DNA of 64,000 nt from Chlamydia sp. 04-14 (GCF_036632095.1 NZ_JAPYKW010000001.1:124001-188000), one strand, 5' to 3'. Positions 1 through 10,308 are shown, numbered from the stretch's first letter. The notes: a model not told the origin generated them from the letters alone. Translations and numbers: made by a program.

Positions 1-150
1 CACTTCCCTCTTCGTAGGCAAAGGAATAGGACCTGCTACACGAGCGCCTGTTCTTTTAGCAGTCTCAACAATATCTGCGGTTGATCGATCTAGCTGTCCC
101 TGATCGAATCCTTTCAGACGAATACGAATTTTCTGTTTTTGCTGCTTCAT
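1..150 (-). CDS. rpsJ: 30S ribosomal protein S10, N-terminal part (cut by window edge)
   Basis: Reading the minus strand from the ATG at 150 gives about 50 residues beginning [17 protein letters not shown] and including [17 protein letters not shown], which is the conserved N-terminal part of S10. S10 is a small-subunit protein and also the NusE antitermination factor. The gene lies 7 bases after the fusA stop in the same direction, so it is the last visible gene of the rpsL-rpsG-fusA-rpsJ operon. The rest lies outside the window. Confidence 0.95.
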   Translation of the reverse strand, partial: MKQQKQKIRIRLKGFDQGQLDRSTADIVETAKRTGARVAGPIPLPTKREV

Positions 151-157
151 ATATTCC

Positions 158-2242
158 TTACTTCTTAACAATCTCTTCTTGAATTTTTTGAGGAACCTTA
201 GCAAAGAAGGCTGGTTCCATTGTTGATGTTGCTCTTCCGGAAGTCAAGGATCTTAAAGATGTTGTGTATCCAAACATTTCACTTAAAGGAACCTCGGCAT
301 TTACTTGTGCCATACCTCGTGAAGATTCCTGGCCTAAGATTTTTCCACGACGACGATTCAAATCACCAATAACATCTCCTAAATGATCCTCAGGAGTCGT
401 TACCGCAACTTTCATAATAGGTTCTAGAATCACCGGAGTGGCTTTTCTGCAAGCTTCTTTCACAGCCATTGAACCGCATATTTTAAATGCCATTTCACTG
501 GAATCTACCTCGTGATATGATCCAAACACAATGTTGACCTTAACATCTACCAAACCATAACCAGCAAGAACACCTGTATTTAAGCCTTCTTCTACACCTT
601 TCATAACTGCTGGGATATATTCTCTAGGAATAACACCGCCAACAATTTTGCTGACAACTTCATTGCCCTTCCCTGGTTCATTTGGCTCAATCTCGAGGCA
701 AACGTGAGCATATTGTCCACGACCACCAGACTGTTTCACGTATTTTGTTTCGCTTTTGCCATTCTTGGTAATTGTTTCTTTATAAGAAACTTGAGGCTTG
801 CCAACATTAGCTTCCACTTTAAATTCGCGAATCATACGATCGCGAAGAATATCTAAATGTAGCTCACCCATCCCAGAAATAATTGTTTGTCCTGTCTCCT
901 CGTTTGAAGTAACGCGGAAAGTAGGATCTTCCTCGGAAAGAGCACTCAATGCTTGAGCTAATTTCTCTCTATCTCCCTTAGATTTTGGCTCAATAGCCAT
1001 ATCAATCACAGGTTCAGGAATTTCAATACGCTCAAGAACAATTTCCTGATTATCGTCGCAAAGCGTATCCCCTGTAACTGAATATTTTAAACCTACACAA
1101 GCACCGATATCCCCAACGGTAAATTCGTCTCTATCGGTTCTTTCATTAGCGTGCATCTCTAATAAACGAGAAATCCGCTCTTTTTTATCCTTAGTGGAGT
1201 TAAGAATAGCTGAACCCTTTTTAAGAGTTCCTGAATAGATACGGATAAAGGTGATACGACCAACATAGGGGTCTGTCATAATTTTGAACGCAAGAGCAGC
1301 TAGAGGGCCGTCTTTTCTAGGTTCTAAATGAACTTCTTCGTTGTTCTTTAGATTAATTCCATGGATTACACCACGATCTTTAGGTGAAGGCAACCATCTT
1401 ACAATAACATTGAGAAGCTGCTGGACACCTTTATTCTTAAAGGCAGTTCCACACAATACGGGATTGATCTTATTTTCAATAACCCCTTTGCGCATCGCAT
1501 CATGGATTTCTTCTTCGGTAATAGAATTTGGATCTTCGAGAACTTTCATCATGAAAGCTTCATTACTTTCATCTACTGTAGCAAGTTCTTCAAGAAGTGC
1601 ATACCGAAGTTCTGCACATTTCTCTTTAAGTTCTTCAGGAATTTCTCGTTCTTCCCACTTAGCACCTAGAGTTTCATCTAGAAAATATAGAGCCTTTTGC
1701 GAAATCAGATCCACCATTCCAACAAATTGGCTTTCAGCGCCAATAGGACAGTGCACAGGAATGGCATTAGCACCAAGTTTTTCTTTCATAGATTCTACGG
1801 CCGCAAAGTAATCCGCACCCATGCGATCCATTTTATTTACGAAAGCAATCCGGGGAACACCGTACTTATTCGCTTGTCTCCACACAGTCTCTGATTGAGG
1901 CTCAACTCCAGACACTGCATCAAATACAGCTACGGCACCGTCTAAAACACGAAGAGATCTCTCAACTTCAATAGTGAAGTCCACGTGTCCAGGAGTGTCA
2001 ATAATATTGATTTTACAATCTAGCCAGAAAACAGTTGTTGCAGCAGAGGTAATAGTAATACCTCTTTCTTGCTCCTGTTCCATCCAGTCCATGGTAGCTC
2101 CGCCTTCATGAACCTCACCAATTTTATGAGTTCTTCCAGCGTAATAAAGAATTCTTTCTGTAGTTGTCGTTTTTCCCGCATCGATATGTGCCATGATACC
2201 GATGTTTCTAATTTTGCTTAAATCGAATTCCTGATCACTCAT
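158..2242 (-). CDS. fusA: Translation elongation factor G
   Basis: EF-G is the GTPase that drives ribosomal translocation. The 694-residue product has normal family length. GTPase motifs are visible: AHIDAGKT at residues 18-25, DTPGH at 82-86 and NKMD at 136-139, followed by the usual domains II-V. It is third in the str-type operon after rpsL and rpsG, with 41 bases from the rpsG stop to its ATG and 7 bases to rpsJ. tufA, which follows fusA in many bacteria, is absent here; rpsJ follows directly. The long open frames on the opposite strand of this gene are shadows. Confidence 0.99.
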   Translation of the reverse strand: MSDQEFDLSKIRNIGIMAHIDAGKTTTTERILYYAGRTHKIGEVHEGGATMDWMEQEQERGITITSAATTVFWLDCKINIIDTPGHVDFTIEVERSLRVLDGAVAVFDAVSGVEPQSETVWRQANKYGVPRIAFVNKMDRMGADYFAAVESMKEKLGANAIPVHCPIGAESQFVGMVDLISQKALYFLDETLGAKWEEREIPEELKEKCAELRYALLEELATVDESNEAFMMKVLEDPNSITEEEIHDAMRKGVIENKINPVLCGTAFKNKGVQQLLNVIVRWLPSPKDRGVIHGINLKNNEEVHLEPRKDGPLAALAFKIMTDPYVGRITFIRIYSGTLKKGSAILNSTKDKKERISRLLEMHANERTDRDEFTVGDIGACVGLKYSVTGDTLCDDNQEIVLERIEIPEPVIDMAIEPKSKGDREKLAQALSALSEEDPTFRVTSNEETGQTIISGMGELHLDILRDRMIREFKVEANVGKPQVSYKETITKNGKSETKYVKQSGGRGQYAHVCLEIEPNEPGKGNEVVSKIVGGVIPREYIPAVMKGVEEGLNTGVLAGYGLVDVKVNIVFGSYHEVDSSEMAFKICGSMAVKEACRKATPVILEPIMKVAVTTPEDHLGDVIGDLNRRRGKILGQESSRGMAQVNAEVPLSEMFGYTTSLRSLTSGRATSTMEPAFFAKVPQKIQEEIVKK

Positions 2243-2283
2243 GAACTTGTTATGCCTCTTCCAAACCGAGATTAAATATTATT

Positions 2284-2757
2284 TTACCACTTATAATGAG
2301 CAAATGCTTTATTAGCTTCAGCCATACGGTGGGTATCTTCACGTTTTTTAATAGTAGCTCCCTGTTTATTGAAACAATCAATGAGCTCAGTTGCTAATCC
2401 CATCTCCATAGATTTTCCAGGCTTTGCTCTAGCGTGTTTAATAATCCATTGCATAGCCAAACAGTCTCTTCGTCCCGAAGCAACTTCTACAGGAACTTGA
2501 TATGTAGCTCCACCAACACGACGAGAGCGAACTTCAAGCAAAGGCTTTGCATTTTCCAAGGCTTCTTCAAAAGCCTCTAGCACATTCTCCGCTCCTATTT
2601 TCTTAGAAAATCTATCTAAAGCAGAATAAACTATCTTCCTAGCGATGCTTTTTTTCCCATGCATCATAACTTTATTAATGAACCTTTCTAGGGTTACGCT
2701 TCCATAGATGGGATCTGCTGGAATTACTTTCTTCTCAGCGGCATGTCGTCTTGACAT
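2284..2757 (-). CDS. rpsG: 30S ribosomal protein S7
   Basis: The 157-residue product begins MSRRHAAEKK and contains the S7 signature around residues 20-55 (RFINKVMMHGKKSIA) and EVRSRRVGGATYQVP. S7 nucleates assembly of the 30S head by binding the 3' domain of 16S rRNA. Length is typical. It sits between rpsL and fusA in the same direction with gaps of about 40 bases, so the three genes are almost certainly cotranscribed. Confidence 0.99.
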   Translation of the reverse strand: MSRRHAAEKKVIPADPIYGSVTLERFINKVMMHGKKSIARKIVYSALDRFSKKIGAENVLEAFEEALENAKPLLEVRSRRVGGATYQVPVEVASGRRDCLAMQWIIKHARAKPGKSMEMGLATELIDCFNKQGATIKKREDTHRMAEANKAFAHYKW

Positions 2758-2800
2758 ATAAATTAACCTCTAACTTCTCATTCCTAAATAAAGAATAGTC

Positions 2801-3172
2801 CTACTTAGGACGCTTTGCTCCGTATCGAGAACGGCTTTGTTTTCTATTTTTGACAGCAGCACAGTCTAGAGCTCCACGAACAATATGATAACGAACACCG
2901 GGCAAATCTTTAACCCTGCCGCCTTGAACCAAAACAATGCTGTGCTCTTGTAAATTATGGCCTTCACCACCAATGTAAGCGATGACTTCTTGGCCGTTAG
3001 ACAAGCGCACCCAGGCAACTTTACGCAAAGCTGAGTTCGGCTTTTTAGGAGTCTTTGTCTTCACTTGTAGGCATACACCACGTCTCTGTGGACATTTCTG
3101 CAAGGCTGGAGATTTCTTTCTAGACGCGCTAGATTGACGCTTTTTACGTATTAATTGATTAATGGTTGGCAT
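2801..3172 (-). CDS. rpsL: 30S ribosomal protein S12
   Basis: The 123-residue product contains the S12 core [12 protein letters not shown] and the later loop [13 protein letters not shown]12 forms part of the decoding centre. The lysine of the TPKKPNS segment, a known site of streptomycin-resistance changes, is in its wild-type form. This is the first gene of the minus-strand translation operon, so the operon promoter should lie in the AT-rich interval 3173-3370; I could not pick a single convincing -10/-35 pair there. Confidence 0.99.
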   Translation of the reverse strand: MPTINQLIRKKRQSSASRKKSPALQKCPQRRGVCLQVKTKTPKKPNSALRKVAWVRLSNGQEVIAYIGGEGHNLQEHSIVLVQGGRVKDLPGVRYHIVRGALDCAAVKNRKQSRSRYGAKRPK

Positions 3173-3370
3173 GTATCCTTCTCAATTCAACCTAACTACT
3201 ATAAGGGGGAAAATATAGAGTAAGGATCCCTTTGTTTGCAAGGGCTTATTTTTAGATGGGAATCAGCATATAATCATCTGATATTCAAAAAAATCATTCT
3301 AATATGAAAAACTTATTTTTCAGTTTTAGAATTGAAAAAAAACGAGTCTTCACCTTCATAGGAGAAGAAA

Positions 3371-4321
3371 TTAGGCATTATCAATCAAAAGATCAGCAGA
3401 GTGAAAACAATAATCTACTACATTATTGTTAATATAACCAAAAAGAAATCCCAAAACTATTTGCTGGAGATCTTGTTTTGAACAATAAGCTGTTTCTTTT
3501 CCGTTTTGGATAAAATAAATATACGATTCATTTTCGGATACATTTTGTACGAATATCATAGGGATAACACGAGAAAGCAAACGTCTTGCTATAGTCGCAT
3601 TCGAAATACCAGTTAAAGCTTCTATTGAACTCTCAGACAAAAAAAGAACGTTTACGTGGGGTAACAATGACCAAATCCGATCTCTAAACTCATAAGCAAT
3701 GCGTGAGTTATTGAGATCAAGCATGATTTTCTGCGCCTGGCTTCCAGTCTTTTTTAAAAAACTCTCTATACAGCAGCCAGAAATGAACAATTCACTATCA
3801 ATCAGAGCATAGCCCCCGTCTGGCGATAGACACAGTTCTGTTGAACATTCGGGAACGTTTTGAAGAAAATAACATAAAGTATCTTCTTGATTCGGACAAC
3901 GCAAGACTAGACGAAATTGATCTAATTCATTAAATGCGGGGCCATATTCCGTCTGTTTTAGATAATTAAAGTAAGGATTTCCGTTACGCAAACTCGTGAT
4001 ACCCAGGTTTGCGAGCTGATCTTCTGTAAGACTTAGAGGCTCCTTCCTTGTCACTCGGATAGGATTTTCTGGAAAAACTCCTTTATACATAAAAAAAATT
4101 TTTTTCACATCAGAAGCACTTATAGTCTGTATCTCCCCGATTTTCAAATTGCAACTTTCAATAAATTCTCCGTGAACATCGAGGACGACATCAATAAAAG
4201 GGCTACCGAGTATGGCAAGAGATTTAGGTGCTATCCAAGGAAAATCTTCAGCGTATGCACAAGGAAGGGCTCCAGGAATTAAGAAAGAAGCTATCAATGC
4301 GAAAAAATAAAGATAATGCAT
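3371..4321 (-). CDS. Exported protein of unknown function, 316 aa
   Basis: I do not recognise this family. The product starts with a clear signal peptide (hydrophobic residues about 5-22 ending in CAYA, likely cleavage after residue 24) and continues as a soluble acidic-to-neutral protein with several cysteines and no further membrane segment, so it is probably periplasmic or outer-membrane associated. It lies upstream of the rpsL operon in the same direction, with its own start at 4321 and a divergent small membrane-protein gene beginning at 4435; the 113-base AT-rich gap between them must hold both promoters. The protein is too long to be the small CT440-type gene usually found next to tsp, so it may be a lineage-restricted addition. 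This is inference from memory of gene order. Confidence 0.85.
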   Translation of the reverse strand: MHYLYFFALIASFLIPGALPCAYAEDFPWIAPKSLAILGSPFIDVVLDVHGEFIESCNLKIGEIQTISASDVKKIFFMYKGVFPENPIRVTRKEPLSLTEDQLANLGITSLRNGNPYFNYLKQTEYGPAFNELDQFRLVLRCPNQEDTLCYFLQNVPECSTELCLSPDGGYALIDSELFISGCCIESFLKKTGSQAQKIMLDLNNSRIAYEFRDRIWSLLPHVNVLFLSESSIEALTGISNATIARRLLSRVIPMIFVQNVSENESYIYFIQNGKETAYCSKQDLQQIVLGFLFGYINNNVVDYCFHSADLLIDNA

Positions 4322-4434
4322 AAAAGAATCTCAAAAACAATCTAAGTTGCAATATTAGATTTAAAACTTTTATTTTAAGTGTTTTCTTATGTCATTTTTT
4401 TTATAATATTTGTTCTTTAGTTCGAAGGGAACCC

Positions 4435-4713
4435 ATGAACACGGAAATTCCAGTCAATTCTTTACGCACAGATTATCAACAACAAGTGTACGCTTCTTCG
4501 CGTAATGTTGTGATGATTGCAATGGCTGCTGTATTTTTAATTCTTGCTTTGATTTTTTCTGGTTTAAGTTTCCTTCCCCAAGCAACACTACCTTTTTCCG
4601 GAGCCTACTTTGTTATTGGTTCCTTCTTAGTTTTCATTGCAGCCGGAATACTATTGATCAACACCCTTTGTGATGTGTTTAACACATTACGTCCCTTCGC
4701 TCCGCCATCTTAG
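4435..4713 (+). CDS. Small two-helix membrane protein (CT440-type position), 92 aa
   Basis: The 92-residue product has two hydrophobic segments, about residues 24-47 and 56-78, separated by a short loop, with short polar tails. Paired helices with a tight turn are the bilobed pattern of chlamydial inclusion-membrane (Inc) proteins, but it would also fit an ordinary small inner-membrane protein. The ATG is preceded by AAGGGA four bases upstream, supporting the start. It sits just upstream of tsp in the same direction. The position agrees with CT440 of C. trachomatis as I remember it. Function is unknown. Confidence 0.85.
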   Translation: MNTEIPVNSLRTDYQQQVYASSRNVVMIAMAAVFLILALIFSGLSFLPQATLPFSGAYFVIGSFLVFIAAGILLINTLCDVFNTLRPFAPPS

Positions 4714-4840
4714 AAAGAATATTTTTTTTTACCAACCTGTTTATTCTAAATAGTTTTTTTTTGAGATTGAAAATCTTCGCTCAAGCCCGAGGATTTTTTG
4801 TCGATGTTACGAGTATCCGTGATCAACAAAGATATTTGTA

Positions 4841-6796
4841 ATGATAAAAATACTACGTCTTTGCGCTCTTGTTCTAACATGCTTCCCTAGTCTCTCTTTT
4901 GCTTCTGAATTACTGCATGAAGAAGACATCCGGAAAACTGTTGATAAGCTAATTGAATATCATGTGGATGTGCAAGACATCTCTTCTGATATTCTCATAC
5001 GCTCATTAATAGGATACTCCCAATCATTTGATCCTCACAAAGCTTATCTTACAGAACAAGAAGTAAGTAATTTTATCCAATCTACAGACATCAAAAAGCG
5101 CCTATTGAAAAATTATAAAACAAATAATTTTTCGGTGTATCAGAATTTAAATCGTGTAGTTAAAGATAGCATTATTCGAGCACGTCAGTGGCGAACTGAA
5201 TGGCTATCTGATCCCGAGACCTTGGTTAAAGAAGCCTCCACACATGTACTTATTAGAAAACCTAAGCAATGGGCACAGTCTACCCAAGAGGTAAAAGAGA
5301 GGCAGCGTTCTTTACTCCTCTCCTATATTTCTGTATATCTATCGGATAGTTCCAGAGATAGATATCAAGGAAAGGAAGCCTCTTTAACCAGTCTCTGTGT
5401 ACGTCAACTCGAAGCATATGAGAACCCTTATTTAGGCATCAATGATTATGGAAACCCCATGTCACCTCAAGAGGAGTCTCATCACTTCCATGTTCGTGTC
5501 GTCAAGGCTATGGCTCACAGTCTGGATGCCCATACAACATACTTTAGTAAAGATGAAGCCCTTGCTATGCGCATTCAATTGGAAAAAGGAATGTGTGGAA
5601 TTGGTGTAATCCTAAAAGAAGATATCGATGGAGTTATTGTAAAAGAGATTATTCCTGGAGGACCCGCGGACAAATCTGGCGACTTGCATATTGATGATGT
5701 AATTTATCGTGTTGATGGTAGAAGTATAGAGAATCTTCCCTTTAGAGCTGTACTAGACTGTCTTAGAGGTTCTCGAGACTCTGAAGTCATCTTAGATGTG
5801 CATAGTCAAGAGCAAAACCGTACGGTGAAATTAAGACGTGAAAAGATCAGTTTAGATGATCGTCGTGTAGATGTTTCCTATGAGTCTTATGGTAACGGGG
5901 TTATTGGAAAGATCACTCTACATTCTTTTTATGAGGGTGAAAATCAAATCTCTAGTGAACAAGATCTAAAACGAGCGATTCAAGGTCTACAAGACAAGAA
6001 TCTCCTAGGGCTAGTTTTAGACATCCGAGAGAATACAGGAGGTTTTCTCTCGCAAGCAATTAAAGTTTCAGGATTGTTTATGACTAACGGAGTTGTCGTT
6101 GTATCCCGATATGCAGATGGCAGTATCAAACGTTACCGTACGGTGTCTCCTAAGAAATTCTATGACGGTCCTTTAACCATTCTTGTTTCGAAAAGTTCCG
6201 CATCTGCTGCAGAAATTGTTGCTCAAACGTTACAAGATTATGGCGTAGCTATAATTGTTGGTGATGAACAGACTTATGGGAAAGGGACAATCCAACATCA
6301 AACAATTACTGCAGATTCTGATAAAGAGGGATTCTTCAAAGTTACTGTAGGGAAATACTACTCTCCTTCTGGAAAGTCTACACAACTTCAAGGTGTGCGC
6401 TCTGATATCCATATCGCTTCGCGCTATTTTGAAGAACCTTTAGGAGAACGTTATCTAGAACATCCCCTACCTGCGGATAGCTGTGACAATGTGATGAATG
6501 ATAATTTAGGAGATCTGGACTCCCATATGCGTCCATGGTTTCAAAAGTACTATACTCCAAATTTACAGAAAGAAGAGACTGTGTGGAGAGAGATGCTTCC
6601 TCAGTTAACTGCAAACAGTAAACAACGACTAAGTGAAAATAAAAACTATAAGATCTTTTTAGACGAACTAAAAGATCCCTCAGATGCAGTTCGACCTTTT
6701 GGAAGCAATGATTTACAAATGGAAGAATCTGTGAATATTTTAAAAGATATGATTCTTTTAAGACACGGTAAGTCTGCCATTTCTTTAGGAGGCTAA
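4841..6796 (+). CDS. tsp: Tail-specific protease Tsp (S41 family, CT441-type)
   Basis: This is a 651-residue C-terminal processing protease. A signal peptide occupies about residues 1-21, a PDZ domain about 250-330 (GIGVILKEDIDG, then IIPGGPADKSG), and the S41 protease domain follows. The Ser-Lys-Gln catalytic set is in place: Ser455 in SSASAAE, Lys481 in YGKGTIQ and Gln485, the same numbering I recall for C. trachomatis CT441. Family knowledge places it in the periplasm degrading proteins by their C-terminal tails; the chlamydial enzyme has also been reported to cleave host proteins. It converges with crpA, with a hairpin over its stop codon. Confidence 0.96.
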   Translation: MIKILRLCALVLTCFPSLSFASELLHEEDIRKTVDKLIEYHVDVQDISSDILIRSLIGYSQSFDPHKAYLTEQEVSNFIQSTDIKKRLLKNYKTNNFSVYQNLNRVVKDSIIRARQWRTEWLSDPETLVKEASTHVLIRKPKQWAQSTQEVKERQRSLLLSYISVYLSDSSRDRYQGKEASLTSLCVRQLEAYENPYLGINDYGNPMSPQEESHHFHVRVVKAMAHSLDAHTTYFSKDEALAMRIQLEKGMCGIGVILKEDIDGVIVKEIIPGGPADKSGDLHIDDVIYRVDGRSIENLPFRAVLDCLRGSRDSEVILDVHSQEQNRTVKLRREKISLDDRRVDVSYESYGNGVIGKITLHSFYEGENQISSEQDLKRAIQGLQDKNLLGLVLDIRENTGGFLSQAIKVSGLFMTNGVVVVSRYADGSIKRYRTVSPKKFYDGPLTILVSKSSASAAEIVAQTLQDYGVAIIVGDEQTYGKGTIQHQTITADSDKEGFFKVTVGKYYSPSGKSTQLQGVRSDIHIASRYFEEPLGERYLEHPLPADSCDNVMNDNLGDLDSHMRPWFQKYYTPNLQKEETVWREMLPQLTANSKQRLSENKNYKIFLDELKDPSDAVRPFGSNDLQMEESVNILKDMILLRHGKSAISLGG

Positions 6797-6807
6797 ATGC
6801 CTCCTAA
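6785..6807. terminator. Perfect hairpin between convergent tsp and crpA
   Basis: A 9-base stem (TTAGGAGGC / GCCTCCTAA) encloses the 5-base loop TAAAT. The tsp TAA stop lies in the loop. The hairpin sits 38 bases from the crpA stop, so it could end transcription from both sides, but neither side has a clear T-run. It may instead be a processing or mRNA-stability hairpin. Confidence 0.55.
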
Positions 6808-6844
6808 TGTCTCAAGATGTTACAAAGTTAATGACTATTCCGTT

Positions 6845-7327
6845 TTAACTAGATGTAGATGTACTCGTTGCATCAGTACTTTCCGTAGTGAAAATCGTAT
6901 TTGATTGGTTAATTTTCCCATCATCTAGAATATCTTCAGTTGTTGCTAAAAGACGTTTGCATAAACGCCATTTTTCTGGAGTACAAGGCTGTTCCATAAA
7001 CACTGAGGTTGTTAGAAGTTTAATCAAACCGATAACCGCAGGGATTAAGAATAAGAAGGCATTTTTGCCAAGCTGACCTTGCAGTACAAAAGTTAAAGCC
7101 AAACCAGCAACAAGTAGGATAACTCCTAGCACGATCATCGTAATTTGAAATGCTCTCGATTGTACAATTTTTGATGTTCTTACTGGATCAACTATATGTA
7201 CTTTGCACCATCCCAATACGGAATTAATCAAAGTTACCTGGACTGTTTCGTCTTTCATTACATCCTCTAATCCTGGCTTGATTAGATCGACTAAGACATC
7301 GCTGCTATTTGATACACCTGTTGTCAT
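6845..7327 (-). CDS. crpA: CrpA / 15 kDa cysteine-rich protein family, Inc-like membrane protein
   Basis: The start chosen is the ATG at 7327 (protein [10 protein letters not shown]...), because AAGGAG lies 6 bases upstream; the longer frame beginning at 7372 has no such site. The 160-residue protein carries two hydrophobic segments at about residues 61-83 and 90-108 and a Ser/Thr-rich tail, the bilobed arrangement of Inc proteins. It occupies the tsp-crpA-omcB position of C. trachomatis CT442 (CrpA). CrpA is known as a late-stage membrane protein recognised by T cells. Only a few cysteines are present, so cysteine-rich is a poor description here. The symbol rests on position and topology. 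Confidence 0.88.
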   Translation of the reverse strand: MTTGVSNSSDVLVDLIKPGLEDVMKDETVQVTLINSVLGWCKVHIVDPVRTSKIVQSRAFQITMIVLGVILLVAGLALTFVLQGQLGKNAFLFLIPAVIGLIKLLTTSVFMEQPCTPEKWRLCKRLLATTEDILDDGKINQSNTIFTTESTDATSTSTSS

Positions 7328-7465
7328 GTTAAACTCCTTCTCTAAACACGTAAGACGAAAAAGTTTAACCAACTCCGGTATTAATTAAAATTTTTAATTG
7401 AATTTTTTTAGATTTTATAAAGACGGGCCTCCAAGAAATTCAAAAAATTCTTAATAGGCAGAAAA

Positions 7466-7505
7466 CAAAAAAAACCGCCCCAGATAAAATCTAGGACGGC
7501 TTTTT
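7466..7505 (-). terminator. Intrinsic terminator of the omcA-omcB operon
   Basis: On the minus strand, about 38 bases after the omcB stop, a 12-base stem (GCCGTCCTAGAT with ATCTGGGGCGGT, three G-U pairs) closes a TTT loop and is followed by a run of T residues (complement of A at 7467-7473). This is a textbook Rho-independent terminator. Confidence 0.88.
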
Positions 7506-7537
7506 CGTTTAAGAACTTTTAAAGGAATTTAAAAGGA

Positions 7538-9214
7538 TTAATAAACGTGTGTGTTTTCCGTATCTGCTACAGGTACTGTTAAAGTATCTGAAGAAAGAAT
7601 AGCTTCTCCGCGAGCATCTCCAGGAGCAACCCCTTTCAATGTTACAGAAAACTCTACAGATTCTTTAGAACCTAGTTTAGGTAACGCATCAAATACTACT
7701 GTATTACCTGTAATAGTTCCTTTTGTTGGACCTGAAGAAGAAACTGGTTGCAATTCCTTAGAAAACTTAAGGATTAATGAAACGTTAGTATCTTCTGCAG
7801 AACCGCGGTTGGTTACACAAATACGGTATACGGTATTTTCACCTACACAAATAGGGTCATTGGTATCGATGACGCACATATGAGTAGCTGCGAGACCTTT
7901 CCAATGAGTTGTAACTTCTGCGCAAGAAGTGCATGATCCACAATCAGAATTTGTTCTTACTGAAACTTGATTTGTGAATTTGCCTGGGCTTTGAGCTTTA
8001 GCAACAACTTTAAACTGGAGAGTTTCTCCTGGGCACATTTCTTTAATGCACCATACAGCTTTGTTACAGCAAATTTCAGCTCCAGCAGCTTCTAAAATCG
8101 TAGCTCCTGATGGTGCTGTATCTTCTATAACAACATCGTAAAGTTTAAGATCACCTGGGTTAGATACAACAATTGTGTATTCTACAGGCTTACATACGTA
8201 AGACCAGTCAGCTCCAGAGATATTTACTTGTACACAAGGCTCGTTGATAACAGTAGTTACGTTAGCGGAACATTTATGTCCCCCGCAATAAGATACAGTA
8301 GCAACGTTAGTAACTTTTCCTCTTTTTTGAGGACAAAATTCTACAGTGAATGATTTGAAATCACCAGGACGCATATCTCCTAAGTTAAAGGAAAGAACGC
8401 GCTGTCCTGAAGCGTGAGTATAACCATCGGGTACTGGGTTATCAACCACAACACCGCGAGCTATAGCAGAACCTGTGTTGCAAACTTCGATTTTGTAACA
8501 AACTGGGCAACGTAAGCAAGCGCAATCAGGGCCTTCTTGCTTAATGCAGATAGCAGGTTGTCCGCATTTGGTATAAGAGCGAAGCTCTGGGCAAGCACAT
8601 ACAGTAGCAGCTGTGAAGCAACAACCTTCTTTAAGAGGTTTTACCCAAACAGTAATTTTGCACTTCTCGCCTTGACCTAAGCGATCAATTGTCCAAATTA
8701 ACTTGCTGTCAGAAGTAGGTGTTGTAGCAGGATCACTGCTTACGAATTCAACTTCACAAGGAAGTTGTTGAGTGATAACGACATTAACGCAATCTTTTTT
8801 ACCTACAGCAAGAATTTCAATAGGATAAGGAGATCCTACTGTTGCATATTCAGGTACAGCTTGGCTAATTTCAACGTTACAATCATCGTTAACACGCACA
8901 CAATACATTTTGCCGTAGCAAGACTCTTGTTTTGTATCTACTGATGATTGGCATGAGCCATCTTGACAAGGATAAAATTCTTTATCACAGCAAGGGCCAT
9001 TATTTTTTTGTTCTTGTTTTTGATTTTTATTACGGCCAAATCTAATTTTCTTGGCTGTTGTCTGCAAGATATTGTCATCTGAGGTGTCAGCATTAGCAAT
9101 AAATCTTGTAGCAAGAGACTCTGCAGCAGCGGCCTCTATCTTCCCGCTGGCAAATGAACTCGCCATACTAGTTAGCGCGAGGACCGTAACTACTCGTCTG
9201 ATGAGTTTGGACAT
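7538..9214 (-). CDS. omcB: 60 kDa cysteine-rich outer membrane protein OmcB
   Basis: OmcB is the large cysteine-rich protein that cross-links the elementary-body envelope through disulfides, giving rigidity in place of thick peptidoglycan, and can bind host heparan sulfate through a basic region. The 558-residue product starts [15 protein letters not shown] with a signal peptide, then a basic stretch around residues 55-70 ([14 protein letters not shown]) and many Cys pairs (CPVCYK, CNTGSA, CPGE) in repeated DUF11-like beta domains (VCNTGSA, VVSNPGD, VTNRGSA). It follows omcA by 164 bases in the same direction, and a strong terminator lies behind it. Late expression under Euo control is established for the family. 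Confidence 0.98.
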   Translation of the reverse strand: MSKLIRRVVTVLALTSMASSFASGKIEAAAAESLATRFIANADTSDDNILQTTAKKIRFGRNKNQKQEQKNNGPCCDKEFYPCQDGSCQSSVDTKQESCYGKMYCVRVNDDCNVEISQAVPEYATVGSPYPIEILAVGKKDCVNVVITQQLPCEVEFVSSDPATTPTSDSKLIWTIDRLGQGEKCKITVWVKPLKEGCCFTAATVCACPELRSYTKCGQPAICIKQEGPDCACLRCPVCYKIEVCNTGSAIARGVVVDNPVPDGYTHASGQRVLSFNLGDMRPGDFKSFTVEFCPQKRGKVTNVATVSYCGGHKCSANVTTVINEPCVQVNISGADWSYVCKPVEYTIVVSNPGDLKLYDVVIEDTAPSGATILEAAGAEICCNKAVWCIKEMCPGETLQFKVVAKAQSPGKFTNQVSVRTNSDCGSCTSCAEVTTHWKGLAATHMCVIDTNDPICVGENTVYRICVTNRGSAEDTNVSLILKFSKELQPVSSSGPTKGTITGNTVVFDALPKLGSKESVEFSVTLKGVAPGDARGEAILSSDTLTVPVADTENTHVY

Positions 9215-9307
9215 AGGGATCTCCTATCGCGTGTGTTATTTTTTCTTCTGCCATCGGGTAGAAAGTTACGAACTCTTACCCTCAACATTTAAGTTTATTT
9301 TCATAAA

Positions 9308-9344
9308 GGCAGTTAGCAGGGAAATAATTTACCTCCTAACTACC
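9308..9344 (-). promoter_or_regulatory. Imperfect hairpin between omcA and omcB, possible attenuator
   Basis: In the omcA-omcB gap, just after the omcA stop, the minus strand can form a stem of 9 + 3 + 3 base pairs with two mismatches and a 3-base TAA-type loop. Only a short T run follows, so read-through is expected. It could reduce omcB transcription relative to omcA or stabilise the omcA message. Confidence 0.5.
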
Positions 9345-9378
9345 TAACCAATTTAAGTAAATAGTTAAGAACCGTTAC

Positions 9379-9648
9379 TTATTGTTTGCATCTACCGTCT
9401 GGAGATGTACAACCTTTAGCTTGAGGCCCTTGAACTCCTGGACTACACTCAGAGCCACAAGGCTTGGAGCAAGAAGGTGTATAGGTACCGCAAGGACTGC
9501 ATGCGTTGTCTTTCTTGTTGAAAGCGTTGCAAGGATTGCAGGACTTAGGTGCACAAGGATCTTCAAAACAGCAATCTACGATACGGCAGCAGCTACTTAA
9601 GCCAACAACACCACAACATACTGCAGCTAGTAAAACAGCTTTCTTCAT
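9379..9648 (-). CDS. omcA: Small cysteine-rich outer membrane lipoprotein OmcA
   Basis: OmcA (EnvA) is the 9-12 kDa cysteine-rich lipoprotein of the elementary-body envelope complex. The 89-residue product has a lipoprotein signal with lipobox LSSC, Cys20 being the lipidation site, followed by a cysteine-dense mature part ([17 protein letters not shown]). AAGGAG lies 8 bases before the ATG. It is the first gene of the omcA-omcB unit, so the operon promoter lies upstream, in 9649-9900. An overlapping frame at 9375-9566 is a shadow. Confidence 0.97.
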   Translation of the reverse strand: MKKAVLLAAVCCGVVGLSSCCRIVDCCFEDPCAPKSCNPCNAFNKKDNACSPCGTYTPSCSKPCGSECSPGVQGPQAKGCTSPDGRCKQ

Positions 9649-10071
9649 AAGTTTATAACTCCTTTCTAATTAGAAAACTTAACGCGCTTGATTTCTTATT
9701 AAAAAACCCTTTCAATTTTTAATAATTAATAAAGCACTTTCCCATGAACAATATTACAATAGAAAATAAAAATTTTATCAATTCTTTTTTCTATTTATAT
9801 TTTTCTTAAACTAATTATTTTTCTGATAGCAAAAACAAAACTAGAGTATTAACTAAAGAAGGTCCATTAGATAGGACTGTATTATAGAAGGAATTAGAAG
9901 AGTATTATTATGAATAACTTATGCTGACCACAGTGATAGATAAGATTTTTTTTATTCACCATAAATCTCTGGTTATTAAGAGGCTGTGTTTTTGTTATAA
10001 AATAATACTTTTAATTAATAGATAATAAAACAAATGTTGTTCTAACATTTAAACAAATAGGGAGTTGGGAA
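9649..10071. other. AT-rich divergent intergenic region upstream of omcA
   Basis: This 423-base gap separates divergent omcA and a small lipoprotein gene. It contains no open frame worth calling. It must hold the late promoter of omcA-omcB (a TTGAAA at about 16-24 bases before TAATAA-like elements is visible on the minus strand around 9690-9720, unproven) and the promoter of the lipoprotein gene. Euo-binding sites would be expected here from family knowledge, but I cannot place one. Confidence 0.4.
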
Positions 10072-10260
10072 ATGAGAAGATTTTCTTTTTTACATATGGT
10101 TTTCTTTGTATCTCTATTTGTTTCGAGCTGTTCCTATGCTCCTCCTCCCCGTAGCTACATTCTTGCACAAGGACGTATTCCTCTGACTAAGCAGGCAAAC
10201 TCTTTAGAGTTCTCCCTAGCTAAGTCAGTATTTCAAGCATCTTATCCACAAAATATATAG
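10072..10260 (+). CDS. Very small lipoprotein, 62 aa
   Basis: The 62-residue product has a basic N-terminus (MRRF), a hydrophobic stretch and the lipobox VSSC with Cys20 as the predicted lipidated residue, followed by a short proline-containing mature part (SYAPPPRSYI). AGGGAG lies 7 bases before the ATG, which makes a real gene likely despite its size. It lies between omcA (divergent) and gltX (convergent), where a CT444.1-type small gene is annotated in C. trachomatis as I recall. No function can be assigned. Confidence 0.75.
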   Translation: MRRFSFLHMVFFVSLFVSSCSYAPPPRSYILAQGRIPLTKQANSLEFSLAKSVFQASYPQNI

Positions 10261-10308
10261 TTTTATCTTGCAAACTCTAAATAGTAAGAGCCTTGCCACT
10301 CTGTAGAA

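Noticed and set aside
1341..1811. 156-residue open frame on the plus strand inside fusA
   Set aside because: It lies fully antisense to a highly conserved gene, has serine- and arginine-rich shadow composition and no ribosome binding site.
9051..9347. 98-residue plus-strand frame across the omcB start
   Set aside because: It covers the omcB 5' end and the omcA-omcB hairpin and shows no protein-like features.
9375..9566. 63-residue frame overlapping omcA in another frame
   Set aside because: OmcA has a ribosome binding site, a signal and the lipobox; this frame is a shadow of it.
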